This document shows, piece by piece, positions 51,923 to 59,978 of a stretch of 64,000 bases of DNA. Under the pieces are notes generated by a model, which was not told where the DNA came from, searched no databases, and saw nothing but the letters and a program-made list of their open reading frames with translations. Position 1 is the stretch's first letter. The number at the start of each line of letters is the position of its first letter. The translations under genes were made by a program, and so were the position numbers. Origin of the DNA: Actinomycetospora chiangmaiensis DSM 45062 (lineage in GTDB: Bacteria; Actinomycetota; Actinomycetes; Mycobacteriales; Pseudonocardiaceae); the NCBI RefSeq assembly GCF_000379625.1, contig NZ_KB903217.1, positions 265,816 to 329,815 of the forward strand, read 5' to 3'.

Positions 51923-52582
51923 TCACGCGACGACGAGGCCGAGGGCGCGGCACACCGCCGCGGCCTGGGCCTCGCTGATGATCGCCCCGCGGAGGGTGCG
52001 CGGGGTGTCGTCGGCGAGCCCGCCGAGGTCGGCGCCGCGCAGGTCCGCGCCCACCAGGCGGGTGTGGCCGAGGTCCACGTCGCGCAGCACGCAGTCGGTC
52101 AGCACGGCGTCCCGGAGGTCGGCGCCGCGCAGGTCGGCCTCGGAGAGGTCCACGCCGCGCAGGTGCACGCCCCGCCACGCCACGTCCTGCAGGTTGGCGA
52201 GCCCGAGGGTGCAGCCGTCGAGGCGGTAGGACGCCGCGAGGCCGCGGATCCCCGACAGGTCGGCGCCGATCATGCGGCAGTCCGTGAAGCGGGTCTCCGT
52301 GAGCAGGGCACCGGTCAGGCGGATCCGCGAGAGGTCGACGGCCTGGAACGTCGCGTCGGTGAGGTCGGCGTCGATGAAGATCGCCCCGGCCAGCGACCCG
52401 CCGCGCACGACGACGTCGTCCAGCGTCGCCCCGCGCAGGTCGGCGCCGGGCAACCGACAGTTCTCCAGCGTGATCCCCGACAGGTCGAGTCCGTGCAGGT
52501 CGGGCTCGTCCGCCACGAGGTCGCGCAGCGTCCCGCCCTCGGCCACCAGGGCACGGACCTCCGCACCGGTCATCTCCGCCAC
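51923..52582 (-). CDS. Pentapeptide-repeat protein
   Basis: 219 residues. The right-handed beta-helix pattern A(D/N)LxG is repeated from about residue 28 to 195, as in LHGLDLSGITLENCRLPGAD, LTDATFQAVDLSRIRLTGALL, VHLRGVDLSEADLRGADLRDAVL and LVGADLRGADLGGL. MfpA and Qnr of this class protect DNA gyrase by DNA mimicry; most others have no known role. The MfpA-type C-terminal dimer helix is not clear; the ending RTLRGAIISEAQAAAVCRALGLVVA is short and helical. It faces the small membrane gene with 4 bp between the stops. Confidence 0.88.
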   Translation of the reverse strand: MAEMTGAEVRALVAEGGTLRDLVADEPDLHGLDLSGITLENCRLPGADLRGATLDDVVVRGGSLAGAIFIDADLTDATFQAVDLSRIRLTGALLTETRFTDCRMIGADLSGIRGLAASYRLDGCTLGLANLQDVAWRGVHLRGVDLSEADLRGADLRDAVLTDCVLRDVDLGHTRLVGADLRGADLGGLADDTPRTLRGAIISEAQAAAVCRALGLVVA

Positions 52583-52722
52583 GCGCCCATCGTCCTCCGG
52601 GGCCCCGCCCTCCCCGTCACGCCCCGCGTTCCGTCCGGAGTGCGCGCCGTGCTCTCGCGAGGGTGACGTGCGGCAGGTTCCGGCGGCCCTGAACCTGCGT
52701 GGTGTGAACCTCGCGGCACCCG

Positions 52723-52737
52723 ACCCGTCGTCGGGAA
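52723..52737. repeat. Intergenic copy of the 14-bp motif ACCCGYCGTCGGGA
   Basis: Exact copy ACCCGTCGTCGGGAA directly before the carboxylesterase stop in the 158-bp spacer 52583-52740, where nothing else is seen. The motif has nine further exact copies: 10456, 21013, 27131, 29818, 31894 and 32149 in this orientation, and 23639, 43176 and 56856 reversed. Confidence 0.85.
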
Positions 52738-52740
52738 GGG

Positions 52741-54270
52741 TCAGCGGTAGCCGCGGTAGCCGGCCCAGGCGAGGCGGCGGCCCCGGCGGGGATCGGCCTC
52801 GATGCGGTCGTGGGCGTCGATGATGCGCGTGAGCCGGTCCTCGGCGGTGTACCGCGGCCAGTGCGACGCCGGAGCGCCGGTGCGGGCGAACGTCGTCCAG
52901 TCGCGCTGCAGGCTCCGCGCGACGAGGCGCAGCGCGCGGCGGCCGCCGAGCATCGTCAGCACCCGGCCGGTGCGGGAGCGGGCGAGCCCGAACACGGCGT
53001 AGAGCTCCATGCCGTGCGTCGCGCGCAGGCCGAGCAGCCGGAGCAGGCGCGGGGCGAGGTCGTAGCGGTAGGCGTAGACGGGGTGGCCGGCCGCGCTGTG
53101 ACCCTCCATGACCTGCACGGACGGGTACCAGAAGAGGTAGTCCCCGCCGAGGTCCTTGCGGTACGGGGTGCCGCGGTAGGCGGCGAGGACCTGGTCACGC
53201 AGCTCGGGCTGGGTCGCGGCGAACACGGCCTCGGCGCGCTCGTCGGACACGAGCAGGTCGAGCCGGAGCCCGGGCAGCTCGAAGAGCCGGCCCTCGGTGT
53301 CGTTGGTCCCGATGATCAGCGGCACCGGGTGGGCGCGGCCGGCGGCGAACACGTCGAGCGGGGCCTCGGGCAGCAGGTCGCAGTCGACGGTCGGCGCGGT
53401 GAGGAGCACGCCCGGGGTGTCGTCGGCGACGTGCCGGAAACGGCGAGCGGCGTGCAGGAGCTGGTCGGTCGAGGCCGCGTCGAGCAGTTCGACCGGGTCG
53501 CCGGAGCGGCCGAGGACGTGCTCGAGCTCGCGGAGGTAGCGCCCGCCCCAGCCGGTGGCCCGGTCGCGGGAGTAGGCGACGCCGGGCGCCGAGCTCTGCG
53601 CGATGGCCCGGTGGAAGAGGCCGCGGGCGGTCGGCACCGACATGAGGGTCGTCACCGAGATCGCCCCGGCGGACTCGCCGAAGATCGTCACGTCGTCGGG
53701 GTCGCCGCCGAAGGCCGCGATGTTGTCGCGCACCCACTCGAGCGCGGCGATCTGGTCGCGGAGGCCGAGGTTGGACTCGATCGGGCGCTGCGGCGTGCCG
53801 AACGAGGAGAAGTCGAGGTACCCGAGCGCGCCGAGCCGGTAGTTCACGCTGACGTAGACGACGTCGCCGCTCGCCACGAGCCCGTAGCCCCGGTAGGTGG
53901 GCGCGGACGCGGCGCCGACGACGAAGGCGCCGCCGTAGAACCAGACCATCACCGGGCGGGGGGAGTCCGCCGGGGTCGCGGGGGCGACGACGTTGAGCGT
54001 CAGGCAGTCCTCGTCCATCGGGGTGTGCTTCCCGGCGCCGAGGAACTCCCCGGTGCGCTCCTGCGGCGGGACGGGTCCGAACGTGGTCGCGTCGCGGACC
54101 CCGTCCCAGGGCGCGGCGGGCTCGGGTGCACGCCACCGACGGGGGCCGACCGGCGGGGCCGCGTAGGGGATCCCCCGCCACGAGACCAGCCCGTCGCGGG
54201 CGAGGCCCCGCAGCGCACCCGTCGTCGTGACCACCTCGACATCGGTACGCGTGCGTTCCACCTGGTCCAC
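52741..54270 (-). CDS. Type B carboxylesterase
   Basis: 509 residues. N-terminus GALRGLARDGLVSWRGIPYAAPPVGPRRW and DEDCLTLNV are family marks; the nucleophile elbow is FGESAGAISVTTLM (catalytic Ser), preceded by VYVSVNYRLGALGYLDF. Downstream are a Glu/Asp (FEGR-like) region near DTEGRLFELPG and the catalytic His near ATHGMELYAVFG. It hydrolyses carboxylic esters; no signal peptide, so cytosolic. The substrate is unknown. It is monocistronic; the 14-bp motif lies at its 3' end. Confidence 0.9.
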   Translation of the reverse strand: MDQVERTRTDVEVVTTTGALRGLARDGLVSWRGIPYAAPPVGPRRWRAPEPAAPWDGVRDATTFGPVPPQERTGEFLGAGKHTPMDEDCLTLNVVAPATPADSPRPVMVWFYGGAFVVGAASAPTYRGYGLVASGDVVYVSVNYRLGALGYLDFSSFGTPQRPIESNLGLRDQIAALEWVRDNIAAFGGDPDDVTIFGESAGAISVTTLMSVPTARGLFHRAIAQSSAPGVAYSRDRATGWGGRYLRELEHVLGRSGDPVELLDAASTDQLLHAARRFRHVADDTPGVLLTAPTVDCDLLPEAPLDVFAAGRAHPVPLIIGTNDTEGRLFELPGLRLDLLVSDERAEAVFAATQPELRDQVLAAYRGTPYRKDLGGDYLFWYPSVQVMEGHSAAGHPVYAYRYDLAPRLLRLLGLRATHGMELYAVFGLARSRTGRVLTMLGGRRALRLVARSLQRDWTTFARTGAPASHWPRYTAEDRLTRIIDAHDRIEADPRRGRRLAWAGYRGYR

Positions 54271-54346
54271 TCTGCCACTGGTGGACCGGCGCCGACGGTG
54301 TTCCCCGCTCGGCCGTACGCGATATCACGAAGAGTGACACCATCAG

Positions 54347-55060
54347 GTGGGAAGCGCCCGATCAGTGGGGCGTGTTGGCTTGTCAACCCCCAGAATCCGG
54401 AATGTGGAAGCGGATGTCGCGGCGGCGCTGTGGCAGGTGGAGGCCGCCTTCGTCGCGCACCCCGCCCGCGACGTGCTGGAGAGCTGCACGCCCCGGCAGG
54501 GCCCGGTGGTCCTCGCGGACGCGGACCCGCTGTCCCTCGCGCTCGGCCTCGGCACCACCATCGGCGCCCCCGACGACGTCCGGGCCCTCACCCCGTGGCT
54601 GCTGCGGGCGGTCGTCACCGACGACCGGGTGGATCTCCACTCCGTCCTCTCCCGCATCGCGGCGTTCTGGGACGACTGGACGACCGCCGAGCGGACCGCG
54701 GTGCGCGACTTCGTCGACACCCTGTGGGTCGTGCTGCTCGACCGGCACCCCGGACCGCACCCCGGGCTGCCCGTCGCCACGGCCACCTCGTTCCTCGACG
54801 ACGCCTCGGGGCTCGGCGACGGCCCGGCGCGCCTCCTCGGCATCTGGGAGTACAAGGACACCGCGAGCGCCGACCACCACCTCGCCGAGCTCGTCATCGA
54901 CGCGCACTACGGCGCCCGGGTCGATCCGGCGGTCGTGGCGTGGAGCCGCGCCCGCCCGCAGCGCGAGCGCCTCGAACGGGCGGCGCGACGTGACCGGGGC
55001 GAGCGGTGGGCCGGCGATCTCGGGGCGGCGCTCGATCTCCTTGCGAGCAACCCGAACTAG
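54347..55060 (+). CDS. Unknown conserved protein
   Basis: 237 residues from GTG 54347; a GTG at 54404 would give 218 residues starting EADVAAALWQVEAAF and may be the better start. Content: PVVLADADPLSLALGLGTTIGAPDDVR, TTAERTAVRDFVDTLWVVLLDRHPG and LGIWEYKDTASADHHLAELVIDAHYG, a mostly helical soluble protein. I do not recognise the family. It diverges from the carboxylesterase by 76 bp. Confidence 0.65.
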   Translation: MGSARSVGRVGLSTPRIRNVEADVAAALWQVEAAFVAHPARDVLESCTPRQGPVVLADADPLSLALGLGTTIGAPDDVRALTPWLLRAVVTDDRVDLHSVLSRIAAFWDDWTTAERTAVRDFVDTLWVVLLDRHPGPHPGLPVATATSFLDDASGLGDGPARLLGIWEYKDTASADHHLAELVIDAHYGARVDPAVVAWSRARPQRERLERAARRDRGERWAGDLGAALDLLASNPN

Positions 55061-55076
55061 CGACCGGATCTTCACG

Positions 55077-55240
55077 GGTCGTGACTGCGAACCGTGCCCG
55101 GAAGGCCCGGTCGAGTGGCTGGAGCACCCCTCACAGCGGTGGTCGTGACCGGACGGTCCCCTCGCGCGTCGTGACCGCCGGGGGCCGTCCGGGCCCGGGT
55201 CGGGGAACTGTTGGCGCCTTATGGTGACGGACGGTCACGA
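55077..55240. promoter_or_regulatory. Cluster of TCGTGAC boxes upstream of rodlin-like genes
   Basis: In the 274-bp spacer before the rodlin-like pair, TCGTGAC occurs at 55079-55085, 55143-55149 and 55169-55175, and inverted at 55234-55240. A palindrome GTGACGGACGGTCAC is at 55224-55238. Together they look like binding sites of a regulator; the protein cannot be named. The upstream half may also belong to the unknown gene's 3' end. Confidence 0.35.
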
Positions 55241-55334
55241 GTGTCCGGCAACGGTCGTTGACTGCCCGACGCCGCCCGAGCGCCCGAGGCGGCAGTGCAG
55301 CTCCCCAGACACGACCGTTCAGGAGACCTCCCCC

Positions 55335-55664
55335 ATGATCGCCAAGATCGGTATCGCAGGAGTCGGCGTCGCCGCCGGCCTCGTCGCACTCGCGCCCCTC
55401 GCGTCCGCCACCACGTCCCACGGCGCCCCGCACGGCGGTGCCGGCTCGTCGACCTGCTCGGTCCAGGGCGGGAACGCCACCGCCACCAACCGCGCCGGCG
55501 GCTCGGGCCTCGTCGGGGCCGTCGTCCAGGCCCCGGTCGGCGGGCTCAACGCGGGCAACATCGTCTGCAACCGCATCCTCAACGACAACCTGAGCCACAA
55601 CGTGGTCGACCTGTCCGTCCTCGGCGGCGGCCTCGGCGGCGTGCTCGGCATGCTCGGCCTCTGA
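55335..55664 (+). CDS. Small secreted rodlin-like protein 1
   Basis: 109 residues. Signal peptide GIAGVGVAAGLVALAPLASA, cleavage expected after about residue 26. The mature part has STCSVQGGNATATN, VVQAPVGGLNAGN, a cysteine pair (STCS and NIVCNRILNDNLS) and a Gly/Leu-rich end. It is similar in build to streptomycete rodlins, which line spore or aerial-hyphae surfaces: short, signal peptide, paired gene, two Cys, ...DLSVL end. Assignment rests on that, so it is tentative. AGGAG (55321-55325) precedes the ATG. Its paralogue follows after 32 bp. Confidence 0.6.
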   Translation: MIAKIGIAGVGVAAGLVALAPLASATTSHGAPHGGAGSSTCSVQGGNATATNRAGGSGLVGAVVQAPVGGLNAGNIVCNRILNDNLSHNVVDLSVLGGGLGGVLGMLGL

Positions 55665-55696
55665 TCCCCCGCGACCACCCTGAACGAGGAGATGAC

Positions 55697-55993
55697 ATGA
55701 CCTACCGCACGCCCGCCCTGCTGACCCTGGGGGTCGCCGCCGGCCTCGTCGCCGTCGCGCCGTTCGCGTCCGCGAACCCGAGCCACCACGACACCCCCCG
55801 CCCCTCGGCCCCGAGCTCGACCTGCTCCGCTCAGGGCGGGAACGCCACGGCCGACAACCGCGGGAGCGCAACGGGCGCCGTGGGTGCCGTCGCGCAGGCC
55901 CCGGTCGGTGGCGCGAACGCCGCCAACCTGCTCTGCAACCGCATCCTCAACGACAACCTGAGCAAGAACCGGCTCACCGCGGACGTCCTGTAG
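55697..55993 (+). CDS. Small secreted rodlin-like protein 2
   Basis: 98 residues. Signal peptide LLTLGVAAGLVAVAPFASA; mature part STCSAQGGNATADN, AVAQAPVGGANAANLLC, NRILNDNLSKNRLTADVL. It shares most of the mature core with the preceding protein (APVGG.NA.N..CNRILNDNLS), so the pair arose by duplication. GAGGAG upstream gives translation. A hairpin terminator follows. A role in the cell surface or sheath is inferred from the rodlin-like build. Confidence 0.6.
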   Translation: MTYRTPALLTLGVAAGLVAVAPFASANPSHHDTPRPSAPSSTCSAQGGNATADNRGSATGAVGAVAQAPVGGANAANLLCNRILNDNLSKNRLTADVL

Positions 55994-56007
55994 TACCGCA
56001 CCACCCC

Positions 56008-56045
56008 CGACGGCCCGACCACCCCCTGCGGTGGTCGGGCCGTCG
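56008..56045 (+). terminator. Hairpin terminator after rodlin-like genes
   Basis: A perfect 16-bp stem: CGACGGCCCGACCACC (56008-56023) and GGTGGTCGGGCCGTCG (56030-56045) with a 6-base loop, 15 bp after the stop codon. No T tract. Confidence 0.85.
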
Positions 56046-56081
56046 TGCGTCCGGGCCGGGGATCCGTGACAGGCTGGCCGG

Positions 56082-56726
56082 GTGGACCCCGACAGCCCAC
56101 TCCCGGCGACGTGGACCGGCGACCCGCTCGTCCGCGAGTTGCTCCGGCGCGGCATCGGCGGGGCCGGCCCGTGGTCGCCCGCGCGCCGCGTCGCCGACGA
56201 CCAGCTCGCCGAGGCCGACGGCGACGTCGAGACCGCGGTCCGGCGCCTGACGTCGGTCCACGTCCGGCTGGCCGCGAGCTCCGGGCTGCTCACCAGCCTC
56301 GGCGGCGCCGCCACGATGCTGCTCACCGCGCCGGCCGGGGCCACGGGGCTCTACCTCGTGTGCACCCGCCTCGCGGCGTCGATCGCCCGCGCCCGCGGGC
56401 ACGACCTCGACGACCCCGTCGTCCGCACCGCCGTGCTGCTGTGCGTGCTCGGCCCGGACGGGTCGGAGCTCGCCGAGCACACCGGGATCGACCTGCAGGA
56501 GGTCTCGCTGCTCACCGGCCTGCGCCGGCTCCCGCCCGAGGTCCGCGAGCAGCTCGACCGCCGGATCGGCTACCGCCTCGCGAGCCGTGCGGGTCGGCGC
56601 GGCGTGCTCAACCTGACCAAGCTGATCCCGCTCGTCTCCGGGCCCATCGGCGCGGGCGCCGACTCCATCACCGCCCGCTCGGTCGCCACCTACGCCGACG
56701 TCGCCTTCTGGACCCGCACGCCCTGA
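56082..56726 (+). CDS. EcsC-like protein, third copy in window
   Basis: 214 residues. After an N-terminal helical part with ELLRRGIGGAGPWSPARRVADDQL comes a membrane-like stretch (AASSGLLTSLGGAATMLLTAPAGATGLYLVCTRLAASIARARGHDL) and a C-terminus NLTKLIPLVSGPIGAGADSITARSVATYADVAF. This order and the ATSSGL-LVCTRLAASIA pattern match the EcsC family, though it lacks the YERFLREKY end of the two paralogues at 29798-31632. Function unknown. A small hairpin CACCC-ACGC-GGGTG at 56731-56744 follows the stop. Confidence 0.65.
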   Translation: MDPDSPLPATWTGDPLVRELLRRGIGGAGPWSPARRVADDQLAEADGDVETAVRRLTSVHVRLAASSGLLTSLGGAATMLLTAPAGATGLYLVCTRLAASIARARGHDLDDPVVRTAVLLCVLGPDGSELAEHTGIDLQEVSLLTGLRRLPPEVREQLDRRIGYRLASRAGRRGVLNLTKLIPLVSGPIGAGADSITARSVATYADVAFWTRTP

Positions 56727-56825
56727 GGATCACCCACGCGGGTGGTGCGTCGCCGCATTCCTGAGGTGCATGTGGGTGACACAGTCTGCTCCGGCGCGGA
56801 TCGACGGTGGAGCGGAGGACGACGG

Positions 56826-58415
56826 ATGACGTCGCGGTGGTCGGCAACGCAGGGTTCCCGACGGCGGGTGCCACCGTCGGTGCCGCCGCGTCGTCGGCTG
56901 CGCCGGGTCCTGCTCGGGCTCGGGGCGTTCACCGCCCTCGCGGTGGCCGCGCCGGCGGCGGTCGCGGTGACCGAGCAGGCGCCGGTCACGGCGACGGCGG
57001 TGTCGTCGCTGCCGGCGGCCACGTTGCCGCCGGCGGACGCGACGGACCCGTCGATCACGCCGGTGCCGCTCGCCCCGCAGGGCCGGGACGGCACCGGGGC
57101 CCAGGTGGCGCGGTCCGCGGCGCCACTGCAGCTGGTCGCCGTCACCTGGCGGGGACCGGACCCGGACGCGATCTCGCTCCGGTCCACCGACGACAGCGGG
57201 GCGTGGGGCGCCTGGCTGCCGTTGGATGCGAACAGCGACGAGCGGGACGCCCAGGACGCGCAGCGGACGTCGACGACGCCGGGCGGGTCGCGGTCGTCGA
57301 CCGCGGCCCCCGGCGGCACCGACCCGGTGTGGGTGGGCGACCGGAAGGCCGTCGAGGTGCGCGCGACCCGGAACGGCGTGCCGGTGACCGACGGTCTCGC
57401 GGTGCAGCGCATCGACCCGGGGATGTCGGCCAACGACGACGCGATCGGGGCCCGCGCGCGGGAACGGCAGACCGCCGCCCGCGACGGCGCCCCCGCCGCC
57501 CCGGCCTACGTCACGCGGGCCCAGTGGGGCGCGGACGAGCGCATGATGACGTGGCCGCCGGAGTACACGCCGACCACGAAGGCGGTGACGATCCACCACA
57601 CCGCCGAGTCCAACGACTACAGCCCGGAGCAGTCGGCGGCCATCGTGCGGGGCATCTACGCCTACCACGCGAAGCAGAACGGCTGGGGCGACATCGGCTA
57701 CAACGCCCTCGTCGACAAGTACGGCACGATCTACGAGGGCCGGGCCGGCGGGCTCGACCGCCCGGTCGTCGCGGCGCACGCGGGCGGGTTCAACCGCGAG
57801 ACGTTCGGCATCGCGATGATGGGCAACCTCTCCGACGTCGCGCCGACGCCGGCCGAGCTCACCTCGGTGGAGAAGCTCGCGGCGTGGAAGCTCGGCGGGA
57901 TGTACCGCGACGTCTCCGCCAAGGTCGCGCTGACCTCCGCCGGCGGGGGCACCTCGAAGTACGCCAAGGGGACCCAGGTGACGGTGGACGCCGTCTTCGC
58001 CCACCGCGACGTCGGGAACACCGTCTGTCCGGGCAACGCCGGCTACGCCGCGATGGACGGCATCCGCGCCGAGGTCAACAAGCTCGTCGCCGCGGCCGGG
58101 ACCGACGTCCGGGCCGCCTGGGCCGACCGTCCCGAGCTCGGCGACCCCGACCGCGTCGAGCAGTCCACCGCCGACGGGCGCGGCCGGTTCACCGACTTCG
58201 CCCACGGGTCGGTGTACTGGTCGCCCGACACCGGCGCCCACGAACTCACCGGTCCGATCCTCGACGCCTGGCGGGCCCGCGGGGCGGACCGCTCGGAGCT
58301 CGGCCTGCCGACCGGCGAGGAGTTCACCACCGCCGCGGGCCGGGCACAGGCCTTCGAGCACGGTGTCCTGCGGTGGGACCGGACGAGCGGCGCGACCGAG
58401 ATCACGCCCGCCTGA
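56826..58415 (+). CDS. PGRP-type N-acetylmuramoyl-L-alanine amidase with LGFP repeats
   Basis: 529 residues. A signal peptide (LLGLGAFTALAVAAPAAVAV) and about 200 residues of a beta-rich, Ser/Asp/Thr-rich region lead to a PGRP/amidase_2 domain: YVTRAQWGADERM, VTIHHTAESNDY (zinc His), IYAYHAKQNGWGDIGYNALVDKYGTIYEGRAGG, and FAHRDVGNTVCPGN (zinc His and Cys). C-terminal LGFP-like repeats (GDPDRVEQSTADGRGRFTDF, GRAQAFEHGVLRW) probably bind the cell wall. It cuts the amide between muramic acid and L-Ala outside the cell. GGAGG (56814-56818) precedes ATG 56826. Confidence 0.93.
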   Translation: MTSRWSATQGSRRRVPPSVPPRRRLRRVLLGLGAFTALAVAAPAAVAVTEQAPVTATAVSSLPAATLPPADATDPSITPVPLAPQGRDGTGAQVARSAAPLQLVAVTWRGPDPDAISLRSTDDSGAWGAWLPLDANSDERDAQDAQRTSTTPGGSRSSTAAPGGTDPVWVGDRKAVEVRATRNGVPVTDGLAVQRIDPGMSANDDAIGARARERQTAARDGAPAAPAYVTRAQWGADERMMTWPPEYTPTTKAVTIHHTAESNDYSPEQSAAIVRGIYAYHAKQNGWGDIGYNALVDKYGTIYEGRAGGLDRPVVAAHAGGFNRETFGIAMMGNLSDVAPTPAELTSVEKLAAWKLGGMYRDVSAKVALTSAGGGTSKYAKGTQVTVDAVFAHRDVGNTVCPGNAGYAAMDGIRAEVNKLVAAAGTDVRAAWADRPELGDPDRVEQSTADGRGRFTDFAHGSVYWSPDTGAHELTGPILDAWRARGADRSELGLPTGEEFTTAAGRAQAFEHGVLRWDRTSGATEITPA

Positions 58416-58448
58416 GCGCGCGGGGCTCCGGCGGGGGAGGATGCGCGC

Positions 58449-59270
58449 GTGCCCGACCACCCCGAGGAGCGGACGCCGCCGCCGGACCCCGAGGGGTCGG
58501 CCGACGCGGTGGCCCGGTTCGCGGCGCTCGTCGAGGCCGGTGACCCGCCGCTGGACCGCGCCGCCCTCGAGATCGCCCGGCTCGCCCGGCCCGATGCCGA
58601 CCTCGGCGCCGCGCTCGTGGAGCTGGACCGGCTCGCGTCGGGGGTCGGCAGCGTGGACGGGCTGGTCCTGCGGCTGTTCACCGAGGAGGGCTTCGCGGGC
58701 AACCGCGAGAACTACTACGACCCGCGGAACTCCTCGCTCGTCGACGTGCTGGAGCGCCGCCTCGGCATCCCCATCACGCTCGCCGTCGTCGTGATCGAGG
58801 TGGGGCGGCGCGCGGGTCTGGTGATCGAGCCGATCGGGATGCCCGGGCACTTCCTCGTGCACCCGGCGGGCTCGGCCTGGTACATCGACCCCTTCACCGG
58901 GACGCTGCTCGACGAGGCCGACTGCCGGGCGCTGTTCGTCGCCTCGACCGGCGCGAACCCGGCGCTGCCGTTCCACCCGGACCTGCTCGTCCCCGTCACC
59001 ACCGAGGCGATCCTCGTACGGATGCTGACCAACCTGCGGGTCGTGCACCGCGCGGCCGGCCGGGTCCCCGAGCTGCGCCGCGTCCTCGAGGCGCGGCTGC
59101 ACCTGCCGGGCGTGACGGCGGAGGAGGTCGTCGAGCTCGCGGCGACGATGGGTCGTCGGGGGGAGTACCTCGACGCGGCCCGGCTGCTGGACTCCTGGGG
59201 CGAGCGCCTGCCCCGCCACGCCGCCGAACTCGCGCGGGCGGCGCGCGTCTGGCGGGCCCACCTCAACTAG
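58449..59270 (+). CDS. SirB1-family transglutaminase-like/TPR protein
   Basis: 273 residues. The family region is VLRLFTEEGFAGNRENYYDPRNSSLVDVLERRLGIPITLAVVVIEVGRRAGLVIEPIGMPGHFLVHPA, with Asn/Tyr and conserved Asp-Pro, followed by a helical repeat with LARAARVWRAHLN at the end. SirB1-type proteins have a transglutaminase-like fold with replaced catalytic residues; cellular role poorly defined. It is 33 bp after the amidase gene, likely co-transcribed. Confidence 0.88.
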   Translation: MPDHPEERTPPPDPEGSADAVARFAALVEAGDPPLDRAALEIARLARPDADLGAALVELDRLASGVGSVDGLVLRLFTEEGFAGNRENYYDPRNSSLVDVLERRLGIPITLAVVVIEVGRRAGLVIEPIGMPGHFLVHPAGSAWYIDPFTGTLLDEADCRALFVASTGANPALPFHPDLLVPVTTEAILVRMLTNLRVVHRAAGRVPELRRVLEARLHLPGVTAEEVVELAATMGRRGEYLDAARLLDSWGERLPRHAAELARAARVWRAHLN

Positions 59271-59297
59271 GCGCGCAGGCCCGCTCCTGACGACGGG

Positions 59298-59978
59298 TCA
59301 CGAGTCGAGGCCCTGCTCGATGGCGTAGCGGGTCAGCTCCACCCGGTTGGTCAGCTGCAGCTTGCGCAGCGCGTTCTGCACGTGGTTCTCGACGGTGCGG
59401 TGGGAGAGCGTCAGACGCTCGCCGATCTGCCGGGCGCTGAGCCCCTTCGCGACGAGGCGGAGCACCTCGGTCTCGCGTGGGGTCAGCACCGGCTCGCCGG
59501 AGGGCTGCGTCTCCCGGCCGGCCTGCCGCGTGCGCGCGTCGCTCGCGCGGCGCCGGAACTCGCCCAGGACGAGGCCCGCGAGCTCCGGGCCGAAGACCGC
59601 CTGGCCGTCGGCGGTCCGTCGCACGGCGTCGACCAGCTCCGTGGCCTGCGCCGACTTCAGCAGGTAGCCCGCCGCCCCCGCCCGCACCGCGCCGAGCACG
59701 TCGCCCTGCTCGGCGCTCGCCGAGAGCACGAGGATCCGCGTTCCCGGCAGCGCCGCGAGGATCGCCGCGGTGGCGCCGGCCCCGTCCAGGTGCGGCATCT
59801 GCAGGTCCATCACCACGACGTCGGGTCGCGCCGCCGGCGCGATCCGGACGGCCGCGGCCCCGTCGCCCGCCGTCGCGACGACGTCGAAGCCGCGCTCGGC
59901 GAGGTCGCGCGCCACGCCCTCCCGCCACATCGGGTGGTCGTCCACCACCATCACGCGGGTCGCCGTCGGGTCCGTCAC
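59298..59978 (-). CDS. NarL-type response regulator, MacR-like
   Basis: 226 residues. Receiver with VMVVDDHPMWREGVARDL, phosphorylated Asp in DVVVMDLQMPHLDGAGA, and VLSASAEQGDVL; LuxR helix-turn-helix at VLTPRETEVLRLVAKGLSARQIGERLTLSHRTVENHVQNALRKLQ. It pairs with the sensor kinase that overlaps by four bases. MacRS of streptomycetes controls membrane-protein and secondary-metabolism genes; the exact regulon here is not visible. I choose GTG 59978 after the overlap. Confidence 0.9.
   Translation of the reverse strand: MTDPTATRVMVVDDHPMWREGVARDLAERGFDVVATAGDGAAAVRIAPAARPDVVVMDLQMPHLDGAGATAAILAALPGTRILVLSASAEQGDVLGAVRAGAAGYLLKSAQATELVDAVRRTADGQAVFGPELAGLVLGEFRRRASDARTRQAGRETQPSGEPVLTPRETEVLRLVAKGLSARQIGERLTLSHRTVENHVQNALRKLQLTNRVELTRYAIEQGLDS

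Noticed and set aside
55224-55238. CRP-type site (GTGAC...GTCAC)
   Set aside because: The spacing between GTGA and TCAC is 7, not 6, and flanking T/A are missing; kept only as part of an unnamed regulatory cluster.
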